Source of the DNA: JBBDIJ01 sp040880485
GTDB lineage: Bacteria > Bacteroidota > Rhodothermia > Balneolales > Balneolaceae
DNA length: 64,000 nucleotides
Direction: 5' to 3'
NCBI GenBank assembly: GCA_040880485.1
Contig: JBBDIJ010000002.1
Coordinates: forward strand, 119,740-183,739
Shown here piece by piece: positions 1-8,954 of this stretch. The first letter of the stretch is position 1. The number at the start of each line of letters is the position of its first letter. The position numbers and the translations under genes are program-made. Under the pieces are notes generated by a model. The model did not search any database. It saw nothing but the letters and a program-made list of their open reading frames with translations, and was not told the DNA's origin.

Positions 1-51
1 ATACCCTCACGAAAGACTCTTCTGAAACCGCTGAACCCTGAGTTCTTATGA
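1..51 (+). other. 3' tail of an upstream gene (partial)
   Basis: Two frames are open at the window edge. One ends with TGA at 39-41 and reads TLTKDSSETAEP. The other ends with TGA at 49-51, overlapping the ccmE start codon in an ATGA arrangement. Either could be the C-terminus of the preceding ccm gene (ccmC or ccmD are the usual neighbours), but too little is visible to choose. Confidence 0.25.
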
Positions 52-458
52 AACCCAAAATAGTCCTAGGGATTGTATCGATAGTCCTGTTCACCTCTCT
101 GCTGATGGTCAATTTCGGCAACAGCATTAGCACCTATGTTACTTTCGATCAGGCGGATGACCGCAACAGCTCTCATGTGATTGGCGTCTGGGATAAGAGC
201 AGAGAGTCAGGGTTCTCCAGAGAGACGATGTCTTTCTCCTTCTTTATGGAGGATGAGGAGGGAAATGTTCGCAGGGTGGTCTATCCGCGTCCCAAACCGA
301 ACAACTTCGAGCAGGCGACCCAGCTTGTTGTGGTGGGTGAGATGCGAAACGAAGTCTTTTATGCGAACGAAATGTTGATGAAGTGTCCCTCCAAGTACAA
401 CGACGCGAGTGAGGCGGATTTTGTAAACGCAGAGTCGGCTATGGGGGTGGAAGAGTAG
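48..458 (+). CDS. ccmE: Cytochrome c maturation protein CcmE (CxxxY heme chaperone)
   Basis: Periplasmic heme chaperone of cytochrome c maturation system I, which receives heme from CcmC and passes it to CcmF for attachment to apocytochrome. At 136 residues it has the family length, with one N-terminal signal anchor (about residues 4-23) followed by the small beta-barrel domain. The heme-binding site near the C-terminus reads KCPSKY: Cys113 takes the place of the usual His, with Tyr117 in the normal position, giving a CxxxY motif. This CxxxY type is known from archaea and Desulfovibrio-like bacteria. The stop codon lies one base before the ccmF start, so the two genes are surely co-transcribed. 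Confidence 0.9.
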   Translation: MKPKIVLGIVSIVLFTSLLMVNFGNSISTYVTFDQADDRNSSHVIGVWDKSRESGFSRETMSFSFFMEDEEGNVRRVVYPRPKPNNFEQATQLVVVGEMRNEVFYANEMLMKCPSKYNDASEADFVNAESAMGVEE

Positions 459-459
459 A

Positions 460-2991
460 ATGGAGGGAGTGACTGGCCACCTCTTCGTATCCGCCGCCTT
501 TCTGACCGTTCTCATTTCGATGATTCTCTACGGGGTAACCTCTCGAAGGGAGCATCGCACTCTGGAGCGTTCGGCCCATCTGCTATGGACTGCATCCGCG
601 CTCTGCACGCTCGTCGCTTCCGGCCTGCTGGTCTGGCTGATCATGAACCATCGTTTCGAGTACTTCTACGTATGGAACTATACCAGTACGGATCTGGAGA
701 CGATGTATCTCTTTTCTGCATTCTGGGGCGGACAGGAGGGGAGTTTTATGCTCTGGATTCTGTTCGCCTTTGTGATCGGTCTCTTGCTTATCAGAACGAC
801 CGGAAAGCCCTACCGCTCGCCGGTGATGTTCGTGATGGCGCTCACGCAGGTCTTTCTTCTGAGTATGCTTCTCGGATGGGACATAGCGGGGTTGAACCTG
901 GGGGCCTCTCCCTTTCGAACCATTGCTCAGGAGTTGGCGAATGCACCCTTCATTCAGGCAAATCCCGATTTTGTCCCCGACGATGGTACCGGCCTGAACG
1001 ATCTTCTGCAGAACCCCTGGATGATGATTCATCCACCGGTCATCTTCATTGGATTCTCAATGATGACGGTGCCGTTTGCTTTCGCTATCGCATCGCTCTG
1101 GACACAGCAGTATCAGGACTGGATCCGGCCGGCGCTACCATGGACTCTTGCGGCCAACCTCTGCCTGCTCACGGCGATCTTTCTGGGTGGTTACTGGGCT
1201 TATGAAACACTCTCTTTCGGAGGGTATTGGGCCTGGGACCCGGTAGAGAACGCTTCTTTTGTGCCCTGGCTGATCGGAACAGCCGGAATACATATGATGA
1301 TTATTCAGAAGAAGAGCTCCCGAGCCCACAAAGGGGCTATCTTCCTTGCTATTCTTGCCTACATCGCCATTGTCTATCAGACTTTTCTGACCCGGTCGGG
1401 AGTTCTTGCCGAGCAGTCGGTCCACAGTTTTGTAGATCTGGGCCTCTACAACCAGCTACTTCTTTTTATGCTTGTGACGCTGGCCATGGGTGCAGGCTTC
1501 TACCTCTACCGCTTCCGCGAACTCCCGTCTCCGGATCGCGAGTCGGCCGTGCTGAGCCGTGAATTCATGACCTTTACCGGCGGTATGATGCTCTTTGTTC
1601 TGGCTATGGTCATTATTCTGGGTACCAGCTCTCCAATCATCGGCCGTCTCTTTGTGGACCATCCGACGCCACCCGCGATTGAGTTCTATAATAACTGGAG
1701 CATGCCAATAGCGATGGTGATGGCACTGCTCACCGTGGTGGGCCAGTATCTGTTCTGGCAGAAACACAACTGGGAATCCCTTTCGGCTGCACTGGTCACG
1801 CCGCTGCTTCTCACCTCGGCAGCAACCATACTGACCATTGTCCTGGGGGATATTCGGTCTATCTACTACATGGTCTATCTTTTTTGCGCCTGGTTTACAG
1901 TTGCCGGAAACGGGGCGGTCATGATTCGTCTGATAAGAAGGAAACCTGCTCTCATTGGCGGCGCACTCTCGCACGTCGGCTTCGGGGCGCTTCTTCTGGG
2001 AATTCTCGCTTCATCGGCTTATAACGAAGTTTTGCTGGACGATCGTGGCCAAAACTACAACCGCATGATTGACGAGGGGGAGCTGTTTGATGAGAATGGA
2101 TTTCCGGTCACGCAGAAGGTTGAGATTTTTGAGCTCGTTTTGAACCAGCCCAGGAAGATTGGAGATCGCTATATGGTAACCTATGAAGGGTATCGGATTA
2201 CAGACAGCCCCCGGCCCGGCCAACAGCAGTACCGGATTCGCTTTGAACCACTGGACGGAGGTAAACCCTTTACGATGACGCCCGATGTCTATCCGATGCA
2301 GACCACATCCGGGCCAGGACAGATCGAGTGGTCTGTGGATCCGGATGTTCGCATGAGGCCGCTGAATGACCTCTATATGTATGTGGCCGGTAGCGCCTAT
2401 GTAGACGGGATCAACGAACAGGTGAGTGGAGAGAGTTCCGGCGGCCGAATTGGGGAGTCTACCGTTATGGACAGTGATAGCGGCCTGCCGGATGAGCATC
2501 CATCTCTGGAAGAGGAAGAGAGCGAGGGGCAGACACTCCGGTTCAACCGGGGTGAACCGATTGAAGCGGGTTCCTGGAGATTCATTTTCAGGGATTTTGT
2601 GCCGGTCTCGGAGGAGAGTTTGCCGGAGAATACGGTGATCGGGGTAAGGGCACTCATTGAAGCACATCACGTCCCATCAGGAGAAGCGTATGAATTGGAA
2701 CCCCTCTTCTCCGTCTATACGGATGAGGGCAGTAGCTGGACCTGGACACCGCCGCTGGAGATCGAGCGTTGGGATCTGGAGGTCAGCTTTAGTTCCATTG
2801 TACCCGAAGAGGATGCCATTGAAATCACGTTTCGGGGGCTGGACGAGGAGTATGAAGAGGACTGGGTGGTGATTGTGGCCGAAAAGAAGCCCTTTGTTTC
2901 GGTTGTATGGCTTGGAACATTTCTATTAATGGCGGGCTTCGCGATCTCCATTTTCAGGCACGCCGACAGATTTTTCGGCAAAGAAGAGTAG
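460..2991 (+). CDS. ccmF: Heme lyase subunit CcmF
   Basis: Large polytopic membrane protein that, as the heme lyase core of system I, transfers heme from CcmE to the CxxCH motif of apocytochrome c. Evidence is the WGGQEGS motif at residues 89-95, the tryptophan-rich WWD-type segment GGYWAWDPVENASFVPW at 254-270, conserved periplasmic His (HPPVIF near 191) and about 14 hydrophobic segments. A long soluble region (about 530-810) precedes a final membrane helix near residues 815-835. At 843 residues it is longer than the roughly 650 of proteobacterial CcmF; the extra length is in this C-terminal periplasmic part. It starts one base after the ccmE stop. Confidence 0.93.
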   Translation: MEGVTGHLFVSAAFLTVLISMILYGVTSRREHRTLERSAHLLWTASALCTLVASGLLVWLIMNHRFEYFYVWNYTSTDLETMYLFSAFWGGQEGSFMLWILFAFVIGLLLIRTTGKPYRSPVMFVMALTQVFLLSMLLGWDIAGLNLGASPFRTIAQELANAPFIQANPDFVPDDGTGLNDLLQNPWMMIHPPVIFIGFSMMTVPFAFAIASLWTQQYQDWIRPALPWTLAANLCLLTAIFLGGYWAYETLSFGGYWAWDPVENASFVPWLIGTAGIHMMIIQKKSSRAHKGAIFLAILAYIAIVYQTFLTRSGVLAEQSVHSFVDLGLYNQLLLFMLVTLAMGAGFYLYRFRELPSPDRESAVLSREFMTFTGGMMLFVLAMVIILGTSSPIIGRLFVDHPTPPAIEFYNNWSMPIAMVMALLTVVGQYLFWQKHNWESLSAALVTPLLLTSAATILTIVLGDIRSIYYMVYLFCAWFTVAGNGAVMIRLIRRKPALIGGALSHVGFGALLLGILASSAYNEVLLDDRGQNYNRMIDEGELFDENGFPVTQKVEIFELVLNQPRKIGDRYMVTYEGYRITDSPRPGQQQYRIRFEPLDGGKPFTMTPDVYPMQTTSGPGQIEWSVDPDVRMRPLNDLYMYVAGSAYVDGINEQVSGESSGGRIGESTVMDSDSGLPDEHPSLEEEESEGQTLRFNRGEPIEAGSWRFIFRDFVPVSEESLPENTVIGVRALIEAHHVPSGEAYELEPLFSVYTDEGSSWTWTPPLEIERWDLEVSFSSIVPEEDAIEITFRGLDEEYEEDWVVIVAEKKPFVSVVWLGTFLLMAGFAISIFRHADRFFGKEE

Positions 2992-3007
2992 AGAACCCGG
3001 GGTTCCC

Positions 3008-3748
3008 ATGGGGCGATTTAAGCTTACTATAGAGTATGATGGAACAGACTTTCTGGGTTGGCAGCGTCAGCCGGAGGGGAGAACGGTACAGGGGGAGTTG
3101 GAGAGAGCACTCCAAACGTGGTGCCGAGCAACGGTTGGTGTGGTTGGTCAGGGGCGTACCGACCGGGGAGTTCACGCAAGGGGTCAGGTGGCTCATGTCG
3201 ATCTCCCTGAGGAGGCCGACCCGAAAAGGCTGATTCCGGCCATGAACGGACTATTGCCAAAAGATATGGCCATTCTGGAAGCGTTGCCGGTTCCACCCGG
3301 GTTTCATGCGCGTTTCGACGCTCTCTCACGAAGGTACAGCTACCGGATTTCACTACGGCCTGCACCACTGATCCGGAACAGAAGCTGGTTCCCCGGGCAG
3401 CGCCCTAATCGTATCCTGCTGGACCAGTGTGCCGCTTTTGTGGCTGGAGAGCATGACTTTTCGTTATTTGCACGCCTGGATGCCGGGGATGAGAGAAGTA
3501 CCGTCTGCCGTATCACCAGGTCCGAGTGGTTGGATTACGGCGAGCAGCTCCATTACACAATCGAGGGAGACCGTTTTTTGAGGCATATGGTGAGAAGGTT
3601 GGTGGGTTCGATGGTTCGGGTAGCTCTGGAGGAGTGCAGCAGGGATGAATTTGAACAGTTGCTATCCGTTTCTGCGGAGGTGACACGAAAGGGGTATTCG
3701 GCTCCGCCTCAGGGGCTTCTGCTGGAAGAGGTGACCTATGGGGCGTAA
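3008..3748 (+). CDS. truA: tRNA pseudouridine synthase A
   Basis: Converts uridines 38-40 in the anticodon arm of tRNAs to pseudouridine. The catalytic motif GRTDRGVHA lies at residues 49-57 with the nucleophilic Asp52; the N-terminal EYDGTDFLGWQRQP and the later RHMVRRLVGSMV segments are typical of TruA. Length (246 residues) matches the family. It follows ccmF by 16 bases and its last 11 bases overlap the next small gene, so all may share one transcript. Confidence 0.96.
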   Translation: MGRFKLTIEYDGTDFLGWQRQPEGRTVQGELERALQTWCRATVGVVGQGRTDRGVHARGQVAHVDLPEEADPKRLIPAMNGLLPKDMAILEALPVPPGFHARFDALSRRYSYRISLRPAPLIRNRSWFPGQRPNRILLDQCAAFVAGEHDFSLFARLDAGDERSTVCRITRSEWLDYGEQLHYTIEGDRFLRHMVRRLVGSMVRVALEECSRDEFEQLLSVSAEVTRKGYSAPPQGLLLEEVTYGA

Positions 3749-3905
3749 TATAGAAGAGGAGTGCCCGTCCTGTGCCATGCCGGTAGATCGACAACGGCAT
3801 GAGGTGTGCCCCGTGTGCGGTTATGAATTCCCTGAGGAGCCCCGTTGGCAGCCCTGGATGGCCTGGCTGTTGATTCTGTTAATGCTGCTCTGGCTGCTTC
3901 TCTGA
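3738..3905 (+). CDS. Small zinc-ribbon membrane protein (55 aa)
   Basis: Unrecognised small gene that starts inside the end of truA (11-base overlap in a different frame). The 55-residue product has two Cys pairs, CPSC at residues 9-12 and CPVC at 24-27, followed by GYEFP, which is the layout of a zinc ribbon. A Trp- and Leu-rich hydrophobic stretch (about residues 37-55) forms one C-terminal membrane helix. The Cys spacing and the clean two-part architecture argue that it is a real protein, a tail-anchored zinc ribbon facing the cytoplasm. Function is unknown. Overlap with truA suggests translational coupling. Confidence 0.7.
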   Translation: MGRNIEEECPSCAMPVDRQRHEVCPVCGYEFPEEPRWQPWMAWLLILLMLLWLLL

Positions 3906-4254
3906 GTGGTTCCGGAATTTTTGGCCCGGCCTGCCTGAATAAAAAAGATAGAATTTTGTATATTGGGGTCTGTCTATTTTCGGACCCGTTACAGAGGCAA
4001 ATAGATCTCGGAAGCAGATTCCGGCGCTCACTCCTCTTGACGGCAGAAAACAGCCCGCTTGTTGGTTGCCAGGTTTAAGAATATATATCGGAATAGACGG
4101 GGGTTACAAGCGAATGCAAAGTGGCGAACAGACATAGCCCGGCCCGGAAGAGGCAGTGAAACGGAGTAAGGAATCCGTACAGATCAGGTTGTCCGGCGGT
4201 TGAAAGCCGGCGGACCGAGGAACAGAAGAAACAGAACACTCCAGGTAATAATTG
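3906..4254 (+). promoter_or_regulatory. Long intergenic leader upstream of gltB
   Basis: A 349-base gap with no convincing gene. A promoter-like TTTTGTATATTG (3954-3965) is followed at once by a 7-bp stem-loop: GGGTCTG (3966-3972) with CGGACCC (3981-3987), one G-U pair. Further stems are ACGGA/TCCGT (4161-4165/4174-4178) and GTCCG/CGGAC (4191-4195/4211-4215), the latter with an inner CGG/CCG. If transcription starts near 3970, gltB has a leader of about 285 nucleotides. No known riboswitch consensus was recognised. Confidence 0.45.
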
Positions 4255-7200
4255 ATGAATATGTCAGGTTTGAAAGTTCCTTCCCAGCAAGGTTTGTATA
4301 ACTCTTCTCATGAACACGATGCCTGCGGTATCGGCTTTGTGGTCAATATAAAGGGGAAGCAGTCTCACGAGATCGTAAAACAGGCCATTACGGTTCTGAA
4401 TAATCTCGATCACCGGGGTGCGAGCGGAAGTGAACCGAACTCCGGAGACGGAGCCGGGATTTTAATGCAGATCCCCCATAAATTTCTGAAGAACTCCTGT
4501 GAAGGTCTGGGAATTGACTTGCCCGACCCGGGCAGGTATGGCGTCGGAATGATCTTTTTCCCGGGCGATCGTGAAGACCGGCTCCCCTGCGAAAAAATAG
4601 TCGAACAGATTGTAGAGGAGGAGGGCCAGACGGTTCTCGGATGGAGAAAGGTGCCCACGGACAACACCAGTCTGGGCAAGACGGCACGAGCTTCCGAGCC
4701 CTCTGTACGCCAGATCTTTATTGGCCGAAGCGATGATCTTCAGGATGAACTCGATTTCGAGCGCAGGCTCTATGTGATTCGCAGGCGGGCCACCCGGGCC
4801 GTGGAGGAGGCGAAATTGAATATTCGTGAGAAGGATCTCTTCTACATCGCCTCTCTGTCTGTGAGAACCATCATTTACAAGGGGATGTTGACCACCAGGC
4901 AGCTTGAGGGCTTCTTTCCGGACCTCTCCAACCCCGAGATGGAGTCGGCCCTTGCACTGGTACACTCCCGGTTCAGCACGAACACCTTTCCGAGCTGGAA
5001 ACTGGCACACCCCTATCGCTATCTGATCCACAATGGTGAGATCAATACGGTTCGGGGGAATCAGAACTGGATGCATGCACGGGCCGCCCAGTTTGCAACC
5101 GACAAATTTGGAGATGACCTGTCGAGAATCATGCCGATTATCCAGGAGGAGGGCAGCGACTCCGGTCGCTTCGACAACAGCCTGGAGTTTCTCTACCTTA
5201 GCGGTCGCTCTCTTCCCCATGTGATGATGATGATGTTGCCGGAGCCGTGGGAGAAGCATGAGTCTATGGATGACAACAAGAGAGCATTTTATGAGTTTCA
5301 CAGCTGCATGATGGAGCCGTGGGACGGACCCGCCTCCATCGCATTTACCGATGGCAAGGTGGTGGGTGCTACTCTGGACCGGAACGGGCTCAGGCCTTCC
5401 CGCTACTATGTGACGCGCGACGATATTGTGGTTCTGGCTTCCGAAGTGGGTGTACTGGATATTCCACCGGAGAATGTGATTCAGAAGGAGCGCCTGCAGC
5501 CGGGCCGCATGCTTCTGATCGATACGGAAGAGGGGCGTATCATAAGCGACGAGGAGATCAAACAGCAGATTGCTACTGAACATCCCTACCGGCAGTGGCT
5601 GGATGAAAATCTGGTTAAATTTGAGAAGCTGAACGGCAAGAGCAAGCCGAAGCCGACCGATCTTCCTCACGATGCGGTACTGCACAGGCAGAAGGTGTTT
5701 GGATATACCTATGAGGACCTGAAGGTTAATGTGGGGCCGATGGCCGAGAATATGCTTCAGCCGGTAGGTTCCATGGGAAATGACGCTCCCCTGGCCGTGC
5801 TTTCCGAGCAGCCGCAACTACTCTACAACTATTTCAAGCAGCTCTTTGCACAGGTCACCAACCCTCCGATTGATCCGATACGGGAGGAGCTGATTACCTC
5901 GACAGAGACGATTTTGGGAACTCAGGGTAATATTCTGGACCCCGGTCCGAATAGCTGCCGTCAGATCGAGCTGAAGACTCCTGTGCTGGCCAACGAGGAG
6001 ATGGATGGACTCAAGAACATTAACCTGACTGGTTTCCGACAGGTTACTCTGCCCATTCTATTTGAGTCGGGGTCCGGTGGAGAGGGGCTGGAGAAGGCTC
6101 TGGATCAGCTTTTTGAAGATGCCGACGAGGCGATCGGGGAGGGAGCCAATATCCTGATCCTGTCGGATCGTGAGTTCGACAGAGACCGAGCTCCCATTCC
6201 GGCCCTTCTGGCTGTTGCCGGCCTCCATCACCACCTTATTCGTACCGGTAACCGGACACAGGTCGGTATTGTCCTGGAGTCGGGAGAACCGCGGGAAACT
6301 CATCACTTCTGTACACTCCTCGGATATGGAGTGGATGCAGTGAATCCCTATATGGCTTATGAGAGCCTGAGCGACCTGATACGTGAAGGGCATCTTCAGG
6401 ATTTCACATTTGAACGGGCTGTCAAGGGGTACAATACAGCTGTTGTGAAGGGAGTCGTGAAGGTGATGGCGAAGATGGGGATTTCGACTATTAAATCGTA
6501 CAAGGGAGCACAGATTTTCGAAGCTTTGGGTATCAGCCGGGAGGTGATCGACCGCTATTTTACCTGGACCGACTCCAGAATTGGCGGTATCGGCCTCGAT
6601 ACCATTGCAGAGGAGGCCACACTGCGTCACAAACGTGCCTATCCCGATATTCAGGTGAATGGACAGGTGCTGGATGAAGGTGGACTGTACAGATGGCGCA
6701 GGAACGGAGAGTATCATATGTACAATCCGGAGACGGTCCACAAGCTGCAGCATGCGGCCCGCACCGGCGATTATGAGCTGTATAAAGAGTATGCCGAACA
6801 CCTGGATCGTCAGATAGAACCGCCACCAACGTTACGGAATCTGCTCGGGTTCAACTATGAGTCTGAACCTGTTCCAATTGAGGAGGTAGAGTCAGTAGAA
6901 TCCATTTGCAAACGGTTCAAGACGGGAGCCATGTCGTATGGATCTATCAGTCAGGAGACTCACGAAGCACTGGCGATTGCGATGAACCGGCTCGGTGGAA
7001 AGAGTAATACCGGAGAGGGTGGTGAGGATCCCGCTCGATATACTCTGGACGAGAATGGAGATTCCCGCAATAGCGCAACCAAACAGGTTGCTTCCGGGCG
7101 TTTCGGGGTTACGAGCGAGTATCTGACCCAGGGGCGGGAGATTCAGATCAAGATGGCTCAGGGTGCCAAGCCCGGTGAGGGGGGAGAACTGCCGGGCCGA

Positions 7201-8868
7201 AAGGTCTACCCATGGATCGCCAAGGTACGGCTATCCACTCCGGGTGTTGGGCTCATTTCGCCCCCGCCTCACCACGATATCTATTCGATTGAGGATCTTG
7301 CCCAGCTCATTCACGATCTGAAGAACTCCAATACGAAAGCGGATATCAATGTAAAGCTGGTTTCAGAGGTGGGTGTGGGAACCGTCGCCGCAGGTGTGGC
7401 CAAAGGTCATGCAGATATCATTCTGATCTCCGGACATGACGGAGGTACCGGAGCATCTCCGCAGACCAGTATCAAGCATGCCGGGCTCCCATGGGAACTC
7501 GGACTGGCTGAAGCCCATCAGACTCTGGTACTGAACGACTTGAGAAGCCGTGTGAAACTGGAGACGGACGGCCAGTTGAAAACCGGAAGGGACCTTGCTA
7601 TAGCGGCACTTCTGGGAGCCGAAGAGTACGGATTCGGAACCAGTGCTCTTATCACGCTGGGCTGCATAATGATGCGGGTCTGCCACCTGGATACATGTCC
7701 GGTTGGAATTGCGACCCAGAATCCTGAACTGAGGCACAAGTACAAAGGAGATCCGTCTCATGTGGTCAACTTTATGCGCTTTGTAGCTCAGGACCTCCGG
7801 GAGCATATGGCGAAGCTCGGGTTTCGCAGCATTGATGAGATGATCGGAAGAACCGACAAGCTTCATCAGCGCGAGACTGAGCACTGGAAAGCGAAATATC
7901 TGGATCTTTCACCGATCCTGTACCGTCCCGAAGTGGGGCCGGAAATAGGTCTTCGAAAGCTGATCGAACAGGATCATGGACTGGATAACGCACTGGATAT
8001 TCAGTCTCTGATGGATATATGTGAGACCGCACTGAGTAATGCGGAGCCGGTGAAAGCGAAACTTCCGATCCGTAATATCAACCGTGTAGCCGGTACGATT
8101 GTCGGCAGTGAAGTCACCCGGCGTTATGGAAGTGTAGGTCTGCCGGAAGACACCATTCATCTCATCTTCAAAGGTTCTGCCGGACAGAGTTTCGGAGCAT
8201 TTATTCCCAAAGGGATGACTCTGGAGCTGGAGGGGGATGCGAACGACTACTTCGGCAAGGGGTTGTCGGGTGGTAAACTGATTCTCTATCCCGACAGCGA
8301 CTCCAAGTTCAAACCTGAAGTGAACATCATTGTAGGAAACGTTTCGTTTTATGGCGCAACCGCAGGAGAGGCGTACATCCGCGGTATGGCCGGAGAGCGA
8401 TTTTGTGTACGAAACAGTGGTGTAAACGCTGTGGTAGAAGCTGTTGGAGATCACGCTTGTGAGTATATGACCGGCGGAAGTGTCATCGTATTGGGTCCTA
8501 CCGGACGGAATTTTGCAGCGGGTATGTCCGGTGGTGTTGCCTATATCCTGGATCAGCACGGTACATTTGCTGATCATTGCAACCCCGACATGGTGTTGCT
8601 GGAGAGGCTGGAAGACGAGAAGGAGATCAAAAAAGTAGAGCGTATGATCCATCGACATGGAGAGTACACCGACAGTAATCGGGCCTGGAAAGTGCTTGCG
8701 AAGTGGGAGGAGATGATCCCCAACTTTGTAAAGGTACTGCCAAAAGATTACAAACGAATGCAGCAGGCCATCTCGGAGTCGGAGAAGAAGGGTTTCTCCG
8801 GCGATCGTGCCGTTATGGAGGCCTTTTCAAGAAACGTGGCCGACAAGGCGAGAGCCGCTGGAAACTGA
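4255..8868 (+). CDS. gltB: Glutamate synthase large (alpha) subunit
   Basis: With GltD makes two glutamates from glutamine and 2-oxoglutarate, the second step of GS-GOGAT ammonium assimilation. The N-terminal glutaminase domain carries its nucleophile in HDACGIGF (Cys24 counted from this ATG), implying removal of a short propeptide. The central and FMN-binding synthase domains follow; Cys residues near 1138-1149 (CX5CX4C in CIMMRVCHLDTCPVG) hold the 3Fe-4S cluster, and the C-terminal GXGXG beta-helix domain is complete. Length of about 1537 residues is normal. ATG 4255 was preferred; TTG 4252 and ATG 4261 are in frame. It is followed 86 bases later by gltD. Confidence 0.97.
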   Translation: MNMSGLKVPSQQGLYNSSHEHDACGIGFVVNIKGKQSHEIVKQAITVLNNLDHRGASGSEPNSGDGAGILMQIPHKFLKNSCEGLGIDLPDPGRYGVGMIFFPGDREDRLPCEKIVEQIVEEEGQTVLGWRKVPTDNTSLGKTARASEPSVRQIFIGRSDDLQDELDFERRLYVIRRRATRAVEEAKLNIREKDLFYIASLSVRTIIYKGMLTTRQLEGFFPDLSNPEMESALALVHSRFSTNTFPSWKLAHPYRYLIHNGEINTVRGNQNWMHARAAQFATDKFGDDLSRIMPIIQEEGSDSGRFDNSLEFLYLSGRSLPHVMMMMLPEPWEKHESMDDNKRAFYEFHSCMMEPWDGPASIAFTDGKVVGATLDRNGLRPSRYYVTRDDIVVLASEVGVLDIPPENVIQKERLQPGRMLLIDTEEGRIISDEEIKQQIATEHPYRQWLDENLVKFEKLNGKSKPKPTDLPHDAVLHRQKVFGYTYEDLKVNVGPMAENMLQPVGSMGNDAPLAVLSEQPQLLYNYFKQLFAQVTNPPIDPIREELITSTETILGTQGNILDPGPNSCRQIELKTPVLANEEMDGLKNINLTGFRQVTLPILFESGSGGEGLEKALDQLFEDADEAIGEGANILILSDREFDRDRAPIPALLAVAGLHHHLIRTGNRTQVGIVLESGEPRETHHFCTLLGYGVDAVNPYMAYESLSDLIREGHLQDFTFERAVKGYNTAVVKGVVKVMAKMGISTIKSYKGAQIFEALGISREVIDRYFTWTDSRIGGIGLDTIAEEATLRHKRAYPDIQVNGQVLDEGGLYRWRRNGEYHMYNPETVHKLQHAARTGDYELYKEYAEHLDRQIEPPPTLRNLLGFNYESEPVPIEEVESVESICKRFKTGAMSYGSISQETHEALAIAMNRLGGKSNTGEGGEDPARYTLDENGDSRNSATKQVASGRFGVTSEYLTQGREIQIKMAQGAKPGEGGELPGRKVYPWIAKVRLSTPGVGLISPPPHHDIYSIEDLAQLIHDLKNSNTKADINVKLVSEVGVGTVAAGVAKGHADIILISGHDGGTGASPQTSIKHAGLPWELGLAEAHQTLVLNDLRSRVKLETDGQLKTGRDLAIAALLGAEEYGFGTSALITLGCIMMRVCHLDTCPVGIATQNPELRHKYKGDPSHVVNFMRFVAQDLREHMAKLGFRSIDEMIGRTDKLHQRETEHWKAKYLDLSPILYRPEVGPEIGLRKLIEQDHGLDNALDIQSLMDICETALSNAEPVKAKLPIRNINRVAGTIVGSEVTRRYGSVGLPEDTIHLIFKGSAGQSFGAFIPKGMTLELEGDANDYFGKGLSGGKLILYPDSDSKFKPEVNIIVGNVSFYGATAGEAYIRGMAGERFCVRNSGVNAVVEAVGDHACEYMTGGSVIVLGPTGRNFAAGMSGGVAYILDQHGTFADHCNPDMVLLERLEDEKEIKKVERMIHRHGEYTDSNRAWKVLAKWEEMIPNFVKVLPKDYKRMQQAISESEKKGFSGDRAVMEAFSRNVADKARAAGN

Positions 8869-8898
8869 CCGGGTGGCTGTAAGCGACTACGGCAGAAT

Positions 8899-8914
8899 CG
8901 GACCTGCGGGTCCG
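8899..8914 (+). other. Stem-loop between gltB and gltD
   Basis: Perfect 6-bp stem CGGACC/GGTCCG closed by a TGCG loop in the 86-base gltB-gltD gap. There is no T-run after it, so it is not an intrinsic terminator. It may protect the upstream message from exonucleases or set the gltB:gltD ratio; this is inference. Confidence 0.35.
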
Positions 8915-8954
8915 GTGAATGAAAATTGTCAGAGAAACCAGTTAAAGACTTATT

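Noticed and set aside
3845..4078. 77-codon open frame after truA
   Set aside because: It overlaps the zinc-ribbon gene in another frame and the structured gltB leader, and its composition is not protein-like.
3966..4220. TPP, cobalamin, glycine or SAM riboswitch, or RNase P RNA, before gltB
   Set aside because: None of the diagnostic conserved boxes of these RNAs could be found by eye.
4462..5817. 451-codon open frame on the minus strand
   Set aside because: It lies wholly inside gltB, antisense, and its translation lacks any recognisable motif; long antisense frames are expected opposite a gene this long.
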